Source of the DNA: Desertimonas flava
GTDB taxonomy: Bacteria; Actinomycetota; Acidimicrobiia; Acidimicrobiales; Ilumatobacteraceae
Direction of reading: 5' to 3'
Assembly (NCBI RefSeq): GCF_003426815.1
Contig: NZ_QKYK01000001.1
Span: forward strand, 62,001-126,000
Length of the DNA stretch: 64,000 nucleotides
Shown here: in pieces, positions 43,723-52,854 of the stretch
Layout: every line of letters starts with the position of its first letter
Numbering within the stretch: position 1 is the first letter of the stretch
Made by a program: the position numbers and the translations under genes
Notes under the pieces: generated by a model
Told to the model about the DNA's origin: nothing
What the model saw: the letters and a program-made list of their open reading frames with translations, nothing else
Databases searched by the model: none

Positions 43723-43834
43723 GGTCACGCGACGTCCGTCGCCGCCAGCCCCCGACCTCTCCGGCGATCCGGCTTGCCGAGCGGATGTGCGCAGATGATG
43801 CTCACGTCTCGAGCGTGTCCACGGGATCGCTGGA

Positions 43835-44611
43835 TCAGACCGAGGGCGGCGCGTCAACCGGCGGCGGGTCGTCGACGACCGGTTGTGCAGGTCGAGGCCG
43901 GGGGCGAGCGAGGTGCAGCCCGCCGAGGGCCGCGACCTCGTCGATCGTCAAGCCGCGTGTGGACACGACCGTGCGGATGGCCGCGGCGATCGCCGCGCAG
44001 GCGTCGCGCTCCAACTGGTCAGCGTCGGCCTCACCGGACTCGTCGGCCTCCAGCGTGTGATCTCGGTACTCCTCGACGAAACAGCGCACGGTGGCACGCG
44101 CCACGTCGAACGAGTCGGCCGATGAATACCCGCGTGCCGCGAGGCGGCCGATCACTCTCGCCTCATCGGTGGGCTGCGGCCGCGACGCCAGAGCCTCCTC
44201 AGCAGCATGACGACCGCAATACCGGGCGGCGAAGCCGATCAGATCCGACAGGGCGCCGTCGGACTCGCCATCGGCGGGGTCCGCGGTGGTCACGGGCACC
44301 GGCCTGACCCGCTGACGCTCGGCAACCTGTTGGGCCTCCTCAGCACGGCCCCATCTCTTGGTCGGCCTGGGTCGCGCGATCCGGTCATTGCGATCGTCCG
44401 GGTCGCGATCCGCTCCCTGGCTCTCGAGATCGAGCGGCAGCCCGAGGTGCCACCGGACGCGGCGGATGGCGCCGGTGACCGCTCGCTCGCGCACTCTGAG
44501 CCGATCGAGACGCTTCTCCGAACCGCCTGACCGCTGGAGCTCGGCCCGCTCGCGCTTGATCGTGGCGAGCTCGCGGAGAAGCTTGTCGTGGTGCCGGCTG
44601 AGTCGGGTCAT
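43835..44611 (-). CDS. Hypothetical charged helical protein
   Basis: This is a 258-residue, Arg/Glu-rich protein. The N-terminal 50 residues (DKLLRELATIKRERAELQRS and KRLDRLRVRERAVTGAIRRV) look like a coiled coil; a basic Pro/Arg linker and a helical C-terminal half with three Cys follow (AARYCGRHAAEEAL, TVRCFVEEYRDH, LERDACAAIAAAIRTVV). No domain recognised. It stands alone on the minus strand between the HNH remnant and a VOC gene, a region of accessory character. Confidence 0.65.
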   Translation of the reverse strand: MTRLSRHHDKLLRELATIKRERAELQRSGGSEKRLDRLRVRERAVTGAIRRVRWHLGLPLDLESQGADRDPDDRNDRIARPRPTKRWGRAEEAQQVAERQRVRPVPVTTADPADGESDGALSDLIGFAARYCGRHAAEEALASRPQPTDEARVIGRLAARGYSSADSFDVARATVRCFVEEYRDHTLEADESGEADADQLERDACAAIAAAIRTVVSTRGLTIDEVAALGGLHLARPRPRPAQPVVDDPPPVDAPPSV

Positions 44612-44696
44612 GGGCGGATCCGGACGGAGTTACCCTCGCAGGCCCGATCGTAGAGCGACTCGCGTCGCACGCAGGCTGCTGGGCTAGCGTCCGGCG

Positions 44697-45047
44697 ATGG
44701 CCGTCCACATCGCTTCGATCACGTTCGACTCCGTCGACCCCGTGCCGCTGGCTCGCTGGTGGGCGGAGCGCTTCGGCGCCGAGATCATCGCCGAGAACGA
44801 GGGGTTCTTCGTGCTCGTCGCCGGCGGCTCCCTGCCCGCGCAGCTGGCCTTCCAGAAGGTCGACGATCCGACACCGGGCAAGAACAAGCTCCACCTGGAC
44901 GTCCACACCGACGGTGATCTCGACGAGGAGGTCGGCCGTTGGGTCGAGGCCGGGGCGACCAGCCTCGGTTCGCGCACTGCCGGCGACTTCCGCTGGGTCA
45001 CCCTCACCGATCCCGACGGCAACGAGTTCTGCATCGCTCCCGGCTGA
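44697..45047 (+). CDS. VOC-family protein (glyoxalase-like)
   Basis: This 116-residue protein opens with HIASITFDSVDPVPLARWWA and has GFFVLVAGGSLPAQLAFQKV, KNKLHLDVHTDGDLDEEVGR and a final strand FRWVTLTDPDGNEFCIAPG. These are the VOC-fold landmarks of the glyoxalase-like subgroup found widely in actinobacteria, often on catabolic or stress genes. Substrate unknown. Confidence 0.87.
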   Translation: MAVHIASITFDSVDPVPLARWWAERFGAEIIAENEGFFVLVAGGSLPAQLAFQKVDDPTPGKNKLHLDVHTDGDLDEEVGRWVEAGATSLGSRTAGDFRWVTLTDPDGNEFCIAPG

Positions 45048-45099
45048 CGGCACGGAGGCGCGGCCGGCGCCGGCGCCGGGGATGCGTACGATCGCCCGG

Positions 45100-46494
45100 G
45101 TGACCATGCATCGTCCCGACGCGGCGAGTGAAGCGCTCACCGACGCCGTCGTCCGCTACGCGGTCGACCGCGTCCGCATGATGCCTCCGCCCCTCGATCA
45201 CCCGCTGAGCCCCGACGAGCTGCGCGAACGCGCCGGGCGCACCATCACGCCGGAAGGGCTGGGGGGCCTCGAGGCGTTGCGTGTCTTCGGCGACGTCCTC
45301 GCGCCCGCTTGTCTCTCGGTCGACCACCCGCGGTACCTGTCGTTCGTGCCGGCGGCGCCGACGGAGGCCTCGATCCTGTTCGATCTCGTCGTCGGAGCGT
45401 CCAGCATCTACGGCGGATCGTGGCTCGAGGCGTCCGGAGCCGTCTACGCCGAGAACGAGGCCCTGCGCTGGTTGGCCGATCTCGCCGGGTTCCCGCCGGC
45501 GGCCGGTGGCGTGTTCGTCAGCGGCGGCACGGCCGGCAACCTCAGCGCCTTGCTCGCCGCGAGATGGCGCTGGCGGGAACGGGCAGGCGGCCGGCACGAT
45601 CGCACACGAGGCCTGATGCTCACGTCGGGCGGCGCCCACTCCTCGGTGGCCCAAGCAGCGCGGGCGATGGACGCCGACGTCGTCAGCGTCCCGGCCGACC
45701 CCCGCGGCAAGCTCACGCGATCAGCGCTCGATGCCACGGTCGCGCGTCTCGACGACGACGAGCGCGAGCGACTGTTCGCCGTCATCGCCACGTCGGGCAC
45801 CACGAACGCCGGGGTGGTGGACGATCTGGCGGCGGCGGCCGACGCTGCCGCCGACCTCGGCGTGTGGCTCCACGTGGACGGGGCGTACGGCGGGGCGGGG
45901 CTGACCGCGTCGAGCATTCGCCATCTGTACGACGGGATCGAGCGGGCCGACAGCTTCATCGTCGATCCGCACAAGTGGCTGTTCGCGCCGTACGACTCGT
46001 GCGCCCTCGTCTACCGGGACCCCGCCGTGGCCCGGCGGGCCCACACGCAGCACGCCGAGTACCTCGATGTGCTGCACACCGAGCACGAGCACGCCAGTCA
46101 GAATGCCTTCGACTGGAACCCGTCGGACTACGCCCACCATCTGTCACGGCGCGCCCGCGGCCTGCCGTTCTGGTTCAGCCTGGCCACCTACGGCACCGAG
46201 GCCTACGGCGAGGCGGTCGAGGCGACGCTGCGCACCACCCACGCCGGCGCCGAGCTCGTCCGGGCTGCCGAGCACCTGGAACTGGTGGTCGAGCCCGAGC
46301 TGACGATCGTGATGTTCCGCCGCCTCGGCTGGACGGCGGCCGACTACCAGCGCTGGAGCGATGCCCAGCTGCGCGACGGCGAGTCCTTCGTGACCCCGTC
46401 GGCGTGGGGCGACGAGACCGTCCTGCGCTGGTGCATCGTCAACCCGGAGACCACACCCGACGACCTCGCCGCCATCATCGACTCCCTCCGCTAG
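45100..46494 (+). CDS. PLP-dependent group II (aromatic-L-amino-acid type) decarboxylase
   Basis: This is a protein of about 464 residues. The PLP lysine lies in SFIVDPHKWLFAPYDS; upstream are the cofactor motifs GGTAGNLSALLAAR, SGGAHSSVAQAARAM, ATSGTTNAGVVDD and HVDGAYGGAGL. It should decarboxylate an aromatic or related amino acid to the amine, or form a related aldehyde; the sequence does not fix the substrate. Start chosen at GTG 45100, with ATG at 45082 and 45106 as alternatives. The stop TAG lies inside CTAGTGGTC, the same sequence that forms the ends of the element at 48170. Confidence 0.9.
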   Translation: MTMHRPDAASEALTDAVVRYAVDRVRMMPPPLDHPLSPDELRERAGRTITPEGLGGLEALRVFGDVLAPACLSVDHPRYLSFVPAAPTEASILFDLVVGASSIYGGSWLEASGAVYAENEALRWLADLAGFPPAAGGVFVSGGTAGNLSALLAARWRWRERAGGRHDRTRGLMLTSGGAHSSVAQAARAMDADVVSVPADPRGKLTRSALDATVARLDDDERERLFAVIATSGTTNAGVVDDLAAAADAAADLGVWLHVDGAYGGAGLTASSIRHLYDGIERADSFIVDPHKWLFAPYDSCALVYRDPAVARRAHTQHAEYLDVLHTEHEHASQNAFDWNPSDYAHHLSRRARGLPFWFSLATYGTEAYGEAVEATLRTTHAGAELVRAAEHLELVVEPELTIVMFRRLGWTAADYQRWSDAQLRDGESFVTPSAWGDETVLRWCIVNPETTPDDLAAIIDSLR

Positions 46495-46501
46495 TGGTCG
46501 T

Positions 46502-46532
46502 CTGACGGGATGTGCCAATCACACCCCGTCAG
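46502..46532. repeat. 31-bp palindromic repeat, copy A
   Basis: It begins CTGACGGGATGTGCC and ends CCCCGTCAG, a near-perfect inverted repeat. Related copies lie at 46699 and 57602. Confidence 0.65.
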
Positions 46533-46615
46533 AAGCGATTGCCGAATCGATCGTGAGTTTCCGGCCGCGTCAGGCGGCCCGAAGTTCATCCTGCAAACCT
46601 CCGGGCCCCGTCCCG

Positions 46616-46634
46616 GATAGTGCCTGGCACTATC
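46616..46634. repeat. 19-bp perfect palindrome sharing the core of the 31-bp repeats
   Basis: GATAGTGCCTGGCACTATC has 9-bp arms around one T. Its core GTGCCTGGCAC matches the middle of the neighbouring palindromes. Confidence 0.5.
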
Positions 46635-46698
46635 TCACCGCCTGGACGTCGAGGCGTGCGTCGACGATTGCGAGAACCGCAACGATCAGCACAAACCT

Positions 46699-46728
46699 CT
46701 GAGGCATGTGCCAGGCACATCCCGTCAG
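46699..46728. repeat. 30-bp palindromic repeat, copy B
   Basis: It begins CTGAGGCATGTGCC and ends GGCACATCCCGTCAG. The centre ATGTGCC-A-GGCACAT is a perfect inverted repeat. It lies 41 bases before the deaminase start. Confidence 0.65.
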
Positions 46729-46769
46729 GTCGGCGGGCGTGAGCGCTGCGGGCCTGGCAGGATCGGGGC

Positions 46770-48140
46770 ATGCCCGACGAGACCTTCGACCTGGTCATCG
46801 CCAACGCCCGCTGCGTCGCCACGATGGACGACGCCGGGACCGAGTTGGAAGGCGGCTGGGTGGCGGTCACAAACGGTCTGGTGGCCGCGGTCGGTACCGG
46901 CCCGGCGCCCGTCGCCGCCACCACGCTCGATGCCACGGACTGCCTCGTCACGCCCGGGCTGATCAACACCCACCACCACCTGTACCAGAACCTCACGCGG
47001 GCCTACCCGCCGATGACGGACAAGCCGCTGTTCGGATGGTTGCAGTCGCTGTACCCGCTGTGGAGCGCACTGGACACGGAGGCCGCCTACCTGTCGGCGT
47101 GGGTGGGCCTCGCCGAGCTCGCCCTGTCGGGCTGCACCACGTCGACCGATCACCTCTACCTGCACCCGCAGCGCGCTGGTGACCTGCTCACCGCCGAGAT
47201 CGACGCCGCCCGCGACCTCGGCATGCGGTTCCACCCGACGCGCGGCTCGATGTCGTTGTCCGAGAAGGACGGTGGTCTTCCGCCCGACGACGTGGTGTCC
47301 GACGACGACTCGATCCTCGCCGCCAGCGAGGAGGCGGTGTCGCGGCATCACGACCGCGCGCACGGGGCGATGGTCCGCATCGCCTTGGCGCCGTGTTCAC
47401 CGTTCAGCGTGACCGAGTCGTTGATGGTGCGCTCGGCCGAGTTGGCCGAACGGCTGGACGTCCGGCTGCACACCCACTTCGCCGAGAACGCCGAGGACGA
47501 CGAGTTCTCGATCGCCACGTTCGGGTGCCGGCCGACCGACTACCTCGACCGCACCGGATGGCTCACCGACCGGGCGTGGCTCGCCCACTGCGTGATGCCC
47601 AACCCGGAGGAGGTCGGCCGTCTCGGTGCCGCCGGAGTCGGCGTCGCCCACTGCCCGTCGAGCAACCTCATCCTCGCCTCGGGGATCTCGCCCGTCGTCG
47701 CCCTTCGGGCCGCCGGGGTGCACGTCGGCCTCGGCGTGGACGGCTCGTCGTCGGCGGACTCGGCGAGCCTGTGGCTCGAGGCCCGTCAGGCGATGCTGCT
47801 CGCCAAGCTGCGCAACGGCGCCGACGCGGCGACCGCCCGGATGGCATTGGAGATGGCGACGCGCGGCGGGGCCGCCTGCCTCGGCCGCACGGGTGAGCTG
47901 GGCGAGCTCACCGCCGGTGCGGTCGGCGACGTCGCCGTCTGGCCCCTGACGGGACCGGTGTTCGCGGGCGCCATCGCCGACCCGGTGGAGGCATGGCTGC
48001 GCAGCGGGCCGGTCTTCGCCCGCCACACGGTGGTGCACGGGCGCCCGGTCGTGCGTGACGGACGACTCGTCCACCCGGACGTCGACGACCGCCTCCGCGC
48101 CCACCGTCGCGTCGCCGCGGCGATCCAGCGCGTCGACTGA
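46770..48140 (+). CDS. Amidohydrolase resembling 8-oxoguanine deaminase
   Basis: This 456-residue zinc hydrolase of the TrzN/ATZ/8-oxoguanine deaminase group has metal His motif PGLINTHHHLYQNLTRA, HTHFAENAED, AHCVMPNPEE and catalytic Asp in GLGVDGSSSADSASLW. The HLYQNLTRA sequence is characteristic of bacterial 8-oxoguanine deaminases, which clear oxidised guanine. The sequence fits a cytosolic enzyme. It is flanked upstream by a cluster of palindromic repeats and downstream by a 166-bp MITE-like element. Confidence 0.88.
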   Translation: MPDETFDLVIANARCVATMDDAGTELEGGWVAVTNGLVAAVGTGPAPVAATTLDATDCLVTPGLINTHHHLYQNLTRAYPPMTDKPLFGWLQSLYPLWSALDTEAAYLSAWVGLAELALSGCTTSTDHLYLHPQRAGDLLTAEIDAARDLGMRFHPTRGSMSLSEKDGGLPPDDVVSDDDSILAASEEAVSRHHDRAHGAMVRIALAPCSPFSVTESLMVRSAELAERLDVRLHTHFAENAEDDEFSIATFGCRPTDYLDRTGWLTDRAWLAHCVMPNPEEVGRLGAAGVGVAHCPSSNLILASGISPVVALRAAGVHVGLGVDGSSSADSASLWLEARQAMLLAKLRNGADAATARMALEMATRGGAACLGRTGELGELTAGAVGDVAVWPLTGPVFAGAIADPVEAWLRSGPVFARHTVVHGRPVVRDGRLVHPDVDDRLRAHRRVAAAIQRVD

Positions 48141-48169
48141 ACGGCTCCCGTCCCGGCTCGGCCGTCGTT

Positions 48170-48335
48170 CTAGTGGTCTGTCGTCGAGTTGGTGAGGTGG
48201 ATCGCGCCGCTGGGCTCGTCGCTGGCAAGGCGCGAGGACGAAGGCATACGCCCAGTCTTTCGAGGACGAGCAACGCAGCCAGCGGCGAGATCCAGCAAGC
48301 GAGACACCCTTAACAATCCGGCGACAGACCACTAG
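48170..48335. mobile_element. MITE-like element with 14-bp perfect terminal inverted repeats
   Basis: A 166-bp non-coding element starts CTAGTGGTCTGTCG and ends with its exact reverse complement. The interior contains further complementary blocks (GCTCGTCGCTGGCAAGGC and CAGCCAGCGGCGA), so it could fold into a long hairpin. No transposase is present. The right end provides the lacI stop codon, suggesting insertion at that site. Confidence 0.6.
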
Positions 48336-49390
48336 ACGGGCGCGGTGCTCGCCCGCACGACCAGCTCGGTCGGTAGCACGAACTTGGCGGCCGGTTCGAT
48401 GCTGCCGGCGCGGCGCGCGCTGATGGCGCCGACGAGGGCGGCGGCCGCGGCCCGGCCCTTGGCGATGACGTCCTGCCGCACGGTGGTCAGGCCGGGAGAG
48501 GCCCGGTCGGCGGCGGCGGCGTCGTCGAAGCCGACCACCGACAGTTCGGCCGGGACCGAGATGCCGAGCTCGTTGGCCACACCGACGACGTTGAGCGCCA
48601 TCAGGTCGGAGTAACAGAGCACGGCCGTGGGCCGCTCGGGGCCGGTGAGCAGCTGACGGGCGGCGATGCGGGCGGTGGCGTCGGTGTTGTCCGGAGCGAC
48701 CGTGACGGCCGGCGTGATGCCCGCCGCGTGCAGGGCATCGGTCCAGCCCAGCATGCGCTCTCGCTGGGGGTGGCCGGAGATCTCGGCGGTGTAGGTCGCC
48801 GCGTCGATGACACCGACCGTCCCGTCGAGCGATCGCGTGGCGATGCCGATGCGGCGGTGTCCGAGCTCGACGAGATGCTGGGCGGCGGCGCGAGCCCCGC
48901 CGCGGTCGTCGATGTTGACGGCGCCCATCCCGTCGCTCGAGTCGCCGTCGACGACGACGATCGGTAGACGGCGTCGCACGAGCCAGTCCTTGGCCGTCGA
49001 GCGGGTGACGCAGGAGTAGATCAGGGCGCCATCGATGGCGACGTCGCGAGCCGGCACGACATCGGCGCGCTCGCTCGACGTGAGCAGCGTGATCGCGAAG
49101 CCGGTCGGGGCCAGCTCGTCGGCGATGGCACCGAGGAAGCGAGCGGCGACCTCGTCGGAGAACGCTTCGTGGAGCGAATCCGTGAGCAGGACGCCCACGG
49201 CGCCGGTGGTCCCCCGGGCGAGGGCACGGCCGGCCGGGTCGGGCCCGGCGTAGCCGAGTTCGTCGGCGGTGGCGAGGATCCGTTCACGGAGCTGTCCGGA
49301 GAGCTGATCGGGCTGCGAGAAGGCGTTGGAGACCGTCATCCGGCTCACGCCGACACGGTCGGCGATCGTCTGCAACGTGACTCTGGCCAT
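48332..49390 (-). CDS. LacI-family transcriptional regulator
   Basis: This is a 352-residue protein. The N-terminal HTH is clear (RVTLQTIADRVGVSRMTVSN followed by a hinge helix around LSGQLRERILATADELGY), then the periplasmic-binding-protein-like core (GAVGVLLTDSLHEAF, DDAAAADRASPGLTTVRQD). The effector is probably a sugar or nucleoside, but unknown. Start MARVTL at 49390; the upstream reading to 49552 is not LacI-like. Its stop TAG is supplied by the end of the MITE-like element. It may control the convergent deaminase. Confidence 0.9.
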   Translation of the reverse strand: MARVTLQTIADRVGVSRMTVSNAFSQPDQLSGQLRERILATADELGYAGPDPAGRALARGTTGAVGVLLTDSLHEAFSDEVAARFLGAIADELAPTGFAITLLTSSERADVVPARDVAIDGALIYSCVTRSTAKDWLVRRRLPIVVVDGDSSDGMGAVNIDDRGGARAAAQHLVELGHRRIGIATRSLDGTVGVIDAATYTAEISGHPQRERMLGWTDALHAAGITPAVTVAPDNTDATARIAARQLLTGPERPTAVLCYSDLMALNVVGVANELGISVPAELSVVGFDDAAAADRASPGLTTVRQDVIAKGRAAAAALVGAISARRAGSIEPAAKFVLPTELVVRASTAPV

Positions 49391-49550
49391 CTCGCAGGGT
49401 GTCGTGCTCAGCGTTCGCCGACTGCCGCAATCACGGCACCCCAGCGTACTCGCCCGCTCCCGTCGTGCCGAGAGGAGCCACGCGTCGGGTGGCGGAAATC
49501 GTGGGGACCATGTCGTTGACGCCGTTGGTGCCGCGGCGCACGATGGCACC

Positions 49551-50558
49551 ATGACCGCCCGGACTATCGCCGTACTCGCCTTCGACGGCGTTCAGGCCCT
49601 CGACATCGTCGGTCCCCACGAGGTGTTCTCCACGGCCAACGCGGTGATGGGCGCCGACGCCTACGACGTCAGGGTCGTCGCCCGCAACGCCGGCCCCGTG
49701 GTGAGCGACAGTTCGCTCGCCATCGTGGCGACGGAGTGGCCCGACCAGCGGTCCTCGTTCGACACGGTGATCGTGCCGGGCGGCTCGGCGACGAGACGGC
49801 TGCCGGCGGAAGCTCCCGAGGTCGCCTGGCTGTCGGCGGCCGCCGGTCGCACCCGCCGCCTCGCCACCGTGTGCACCGGAGCCTTCATCGCCGCCCGCGC
49901 CGGTCTCCTCGACGGCCGGCGGGTCGCCACGCATTGGCTCTACGCCGACCGGCTGCAGCGAGAGCACCCCGAGCTGACCGTCGACTCCGACCCGATCTTC
50001 GTCCGCGACGGCGACGTGTGGACGTCGGCCGGCGTCACGGCGGGCATCGACCTGGCCCTCGCCCTCGTCGAGGACGACTGCGGGGTCGAGGTGGCCCAGA
50101 ACATCGCCCGCTCGCTCGTGATGTTCCTCCGCCGGCCCGGGGGACAGAGTCAGTTCGCCGCGCCGACGTGGATCGAGCGGGCCGCCTCCGAGCCGGTACG
50201 CGAGGCCCAGCACCTGATCGACGCGGCCCCCGGCGACGACCACCGGGTGCCCGTCCTCGCCGCCCGGGTCGGGATGAGCGAGCGGCATTTCACCCGCGTG
50301 TTCGCTCGTCAGGTCGGCATGTCGCCCGCTCGCTACGTCGAGCGGGTCCGCATCGACGCCGCCCGGCGCCTGCTCGAGGCCGAACCGGCGACGACCGAGG
50401 CGGTCGCCCGGCGCTGTGGGTTCGGCACCGGCGAGACCCTGCGCCGGGCGTTCCATCGCCATCTCGGCGTCGCGCCCGACGACTACCGCAAGCGCTTCGG
50501 CGCCCATCCTTCCCAGCCCGGCACGCCGGGCATCCCAGAAAGGTCACCCCAGTCATGA
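49551..50558 (+). CDS. GlxA-type DJ-1/PfpI-AraC transcriptional regulator
   Basis: This 335-residue protein has an N-terminal DJ-1-like domain (VLAFDGVQALDIVGPHEVFS, VIVPGGSAT, LATVCTGAFIAARAGLLDGR with the nucleophile-position Cys) and a C-terminal AraC HTH pair (VPVLAARVGMSERHFTRVFA, then TEAVARRCGFGTGETLRRAF). Its stop overlaps the start of a stand-alone DJ-1 protein with the same fold, suggesting both respond to one metabolite. Start at ATG 49551. Confidence 0.9.
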   Translation: MTARTIAVLAFDGVQALDIVGPHEVFSTANAVMGADAYDVRVVARNAGPVVSDSSLAIVATEWPDQRSSFDTVIVPGGSATRRLPAEAPEVAWLSAAAGRTRRLATVCTGAFIAARAGLLDGRRVATHWLYADRLQREHPELTVDSDPIFVRDGDVWTSAGVTAGIDLALALVEDDCGVEVAQNIARSLVMFLRRPGGQSQFAAPTWIERAASEPVREAQHLIDAAPGDDHRVPVLAARVGMSERHFTRVFARQVGMSPARYVERVRIDAARRLLEAEPATTEAVARRCGFGTGETLRRAFHRHLGVAPDDYRKRFGAHPSQPGTPGIPERSPQS

Positions 50559-51196
50559 CACAGATCGCCATCGCCACGTTTCCCAAGTTCACGGCGCTGG
50601 ACGGCGTCGGCCCCTACGAGGTACTGCAGCGGATCCCCGAGTTCGACGTGATCTTCGTCGGCCACGAGCGAGGCGAGGTCCGCAGCGAGAATGGCATGCT
50701 CGGCATCATCGCCGACGCCACGTTCGAAGAGGTCCCGCGGCCCGACGTGCTCGTCTTCCCCGGCGGCATCGGCACCCGCCCCCTGGTTCGTGACGAGCGC
50801 GTGCTCGACTGGGTCCGGACGGCCCATGAGACGACGACGATGACCACGTCGGTGTGCACCGGGTCGTTGGTGCTGGCCGCGGCCGGACTGCTCGACGGCC
50901 TGGAGGCTACCACGCACTGGTCGGCCTACGCCGATCTCGACAAGCTCGGCGCCGTGCCGACCTCACGACGGGTGGTCGAGCACCTCGACCGGCGCCTCAT
51001 CACATCGGCCGGCGTGTCGTCGGGCATCGACATGGCCCTCCGGCTCGTCGAGCTCCTCGTGGACGAGACCGCAGCCAAGGCGGCGCAGCTGTTCATCGAG
51101 TACGACCCGCAGCCACCCTTCGACTGCGGCTCGCAGGACAAGGCTGACGACGTCGTGATGACGAGGGTCATCGAGTACGCGTCGGTGCGGTCCTGA
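50555..51196 (+). CDS. DJ-1/PfpI-family protein (isonitrile hydratase-like)
   Basis: This 213-residue DJ-1-fold protein has KFTALDGVGPYEVLQRIPEF, FPGGIGTRPL and the nucleophile elbow TTSVCTGSLVLAAAGLLDG, as in the InhA/isonitrile-hydratase group. It lacks the AraC DNA-binding part of the upstream protein. The two share the same domain and overlap by ATGA. It may be an isonitrile hydratase or a related enzyme; the substrate is unproven. Confidence 0.87.
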   Translation: MTQIAIATFPKFTALDGVGPYEVLQRIPEFDVIFVGHERGEVRSENGMLGIIADATFEEVPRPDVLVFPGGIGTRPLVRDERVLDWVRTAHETTTMTTSVCTGSLVLAAAGLLDGLEATTHWSAYADLDKLGAVPTSRRVVEHLDRRLITSAGVSSGIDMALRLVELLVDETAAKAAQLFIEYDPQPPFDCGSQDKADDVVMTRVIEYASVRS

Positions 51197-51264
51197 CGAC
51201 GTGATGTGACGGTTTCGTGACGGATTGACGGGCGGCGGGCGCCGCGGGCGGGCAAACTACGGCG

Positions 51265-51999
51265 GTGCCGTTCCCTGCCGTACGCCGGCGTTCCGCCCTG
51301 CTCGCTGCCCTGCTGATCGCCGGCTCCGCCGTCGGTCTCGGCGCATGCGGGGGAGACGACGGCGCCGGAGACGCCGGTGGCGTCATCGAGCTGTCGTCGG
51401 ACACGATCCCGCCCGACGGTCCCGGCATCGTGCTCGGCGGGCCCGACGGCGCCGTGCCCCGATCCGGCCGGTTCGTCGCCATGGTGGGCGACTCCCTCAC
51501 CGTCGGGGCGACACAGAGCCTCGAGGCGGCCGCCCAGACGCTCGACATCGATCTCAGGATCGACGCCGAGATCGGTCGCCGCCTCACGTCCGGGTCCGAT
51601 CCTGACTCAGGCGTCGACGCCATCACCGAGATGCTCGATCAGTACGGCACCCCCGACCTGTGGGTCGTGGCCCTGGGCACGAACGACGTCGGTCAGTACT
51701 CGACGCCCGAGGAGTACGCCGAGCAGATCCGCGCCCTCCTCTCCCTCATCCCTGCCGACGCGCCCCTCGTGTGGATCGACGTCTACCTGTCGGTGCGCGA
51801 GGAGGCCTCCGAGATGTTCGATCAGGTCCTCACCGAGATCCTGACCGAGCGCGGCAACGCCACCATCGGGTCGTGGTCGTCGGTCGCCCCCGACGACGGC
51901 ATGCTCAGTGGCGACGGGGTGCATCCGTCGGACGAGGGGAGCGCGCAGTTCGTCACCGTCGTCACCTCGCGCATCCAGACCTGGATGGCCAGCGGCTGA
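51265..51999 (+). CDS. SGNH/GDSL-family lipoprotein hydrolase
   Basis: This 244-residue protein has a lipoprotein signal ending GLGAC (lipobox), an acidic linker and an SGNH hydrolase fold with GDSLT (Ser nucleophile), GTND (block III Asn) and DGVHPSDEGS (Asp and His of the catalytic pair). It acts outside the membrane on an ester or acetyl group, probably on cell-wall or lipid material. GTG start. It is followed by tandem repeats. Confidence 0.88.
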   Translation: MPFPAVRRRSALLAALLIAGSAVGLGACGGDDGAGDAGGVIELSSDTIPPDGPGIVLGGPDGAVPRSGRFVAMVGDSLTVGATQSLEAAAQTLDIDLRIDAEIGRRLTSGSDPDSGVDAITEMLDQYGTPDLWVVALGTNDVGQYSTPEEYAEQIRALLSLIPADAPLVWIDVYLSVREEASEMFDQVLTEILTERGNATIGSWSSVAPDDGMLSGDGVHPSDEGSAQFVTVVTSRIQTWMASG

Positions 52000-52093
52000 C
52001 CCGGCTCACCCTCCGGATGCGGGCAGCGGTGATTTCGTCAGCGCAGCGGTCCGGAGCGGACCATGGCGCGGACCGAATGACGATCGCGCCGTC

Positions 52094-52157
52094 GTCGGCG
52101 CTACGACGTGATGATCTGGTCGGCGCTACGACGTGATGATCTGGTCGGCGCTACGAC
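52094..52157. repeat. 25-bp tandem repeat at the 3-prime end of the GlnR-like gene
   Basis: Units at 52094-52118 and 52119-52143 are identical, starting GTCGGCGCTACGACGTGATG. A partial third copy at 52144-52157 contains the stop codon of the GlnR-like gene. Confidence 0.85.
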
Positions 52158-52852
52158 CAGCGGGTCTGGCCGAAGCGGTAGCCCACCGACCGCACGGTCT
52201 CGATCATCGAGGCGTACTCCTCGCCGAGCTTGGCCCGCAGACGGCGCACGTGAACGTCAACGGTGCGGGCGCCGCCGTAGTACTCGTAACCCCACACCCG
52301 GTTCAGCAGCACCTCACGGGTGAACACCTTGCCGGGGTTCTGCGACAGGAACTTGAGCAGCTCGTACTCCATGTACGTCAGGTCCAGGGGGCGACCGGCG
52401 ATCGAGGCCTGGTACGTCGCCACGTTGAGCATCAGCTCGCGGTACTCGACGAGGTCGGCCTGCGGTTCGGCCCCGGTCCGCCACAGGAGATGGCGCACTC
52501 TGGCCTCCAACTCGGCCGGGTGCACCGGCAGGAGGCAGAAGTCGTCGAACAACTCGTCGCGCAGCTCCAGGTCGGAGATCTGCGCCCCGCTGATCAGCAC
52601 GAGCAGGCGCGTCGATGCCGACGCCGAGCTGCTCTTGCGGAACGAGCGGATGAACGCCCACGCCGTCACCGAGTCGGCGGTGGCGTCGACCACCATCCCC
52701 GCCCACCCTTCGGGCGGTTCGTGCTCGGCCGCCTCGGCGGCCGTGGCGACGGATTTCCATCGGTATCCGCCGAGGTCGAGTGTCCGCGCCAGCTCCGGCG
52801 CCACCGTCGTCGCGTAGACGGCCAGGAGGTCGGGGCTGCTGGCGGCGGACAT
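52151..52852 (-). CDS. OmpR-family response regulator, probable GlnR
   Basis: This 233-residue protein has an N-terminal receiver-like domain that is poorly conserved (no clear DD pocket; only VVDATADSVTAWAFI) and a C-terminal winged helix (YMEYELLKFLSQNPGKVFTR, VLLNRVWGYEYYGGARTVDV, then RRLRAKLGEE and TVRSVGYRFG). Atypical receivers that need no phosphorylation are characteristic of actinobacterial GlnR, the nitrogen regulator. It follows glnA by two bases, and a GlnR-like box lies before glnII. Its stop lies inside a 25-bp tandem repeat. Confidence 0.75.
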   Translation of the reverse strand: MSAASSPDLLAVYATTVAPELARTLDLGGYRWKSVATAAEAAEHEPPEGWAGMVVDATADSVTAWAFIRSFRKSSSASASTRLLVLISGAQISDLELRDELFDDFCLLPVHPAELEARVRHLLWRTGAEPQADLVEYRELMLNVATYQASIAGRPLDLTYMEYELLKFLSQNPGKVFTREVLLNRVWGYEYYGGARTVDVHVRRLRAKLGEEYASMIETVRSVGYRFGQTRWS

Positions 52853-52854
52853 GG

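Noticed and set aside
48170-48335. Complete insertion sequence
   Set aside because: It is 166 bp with no transposase ORF; only the terminal repeats resemble an IS.
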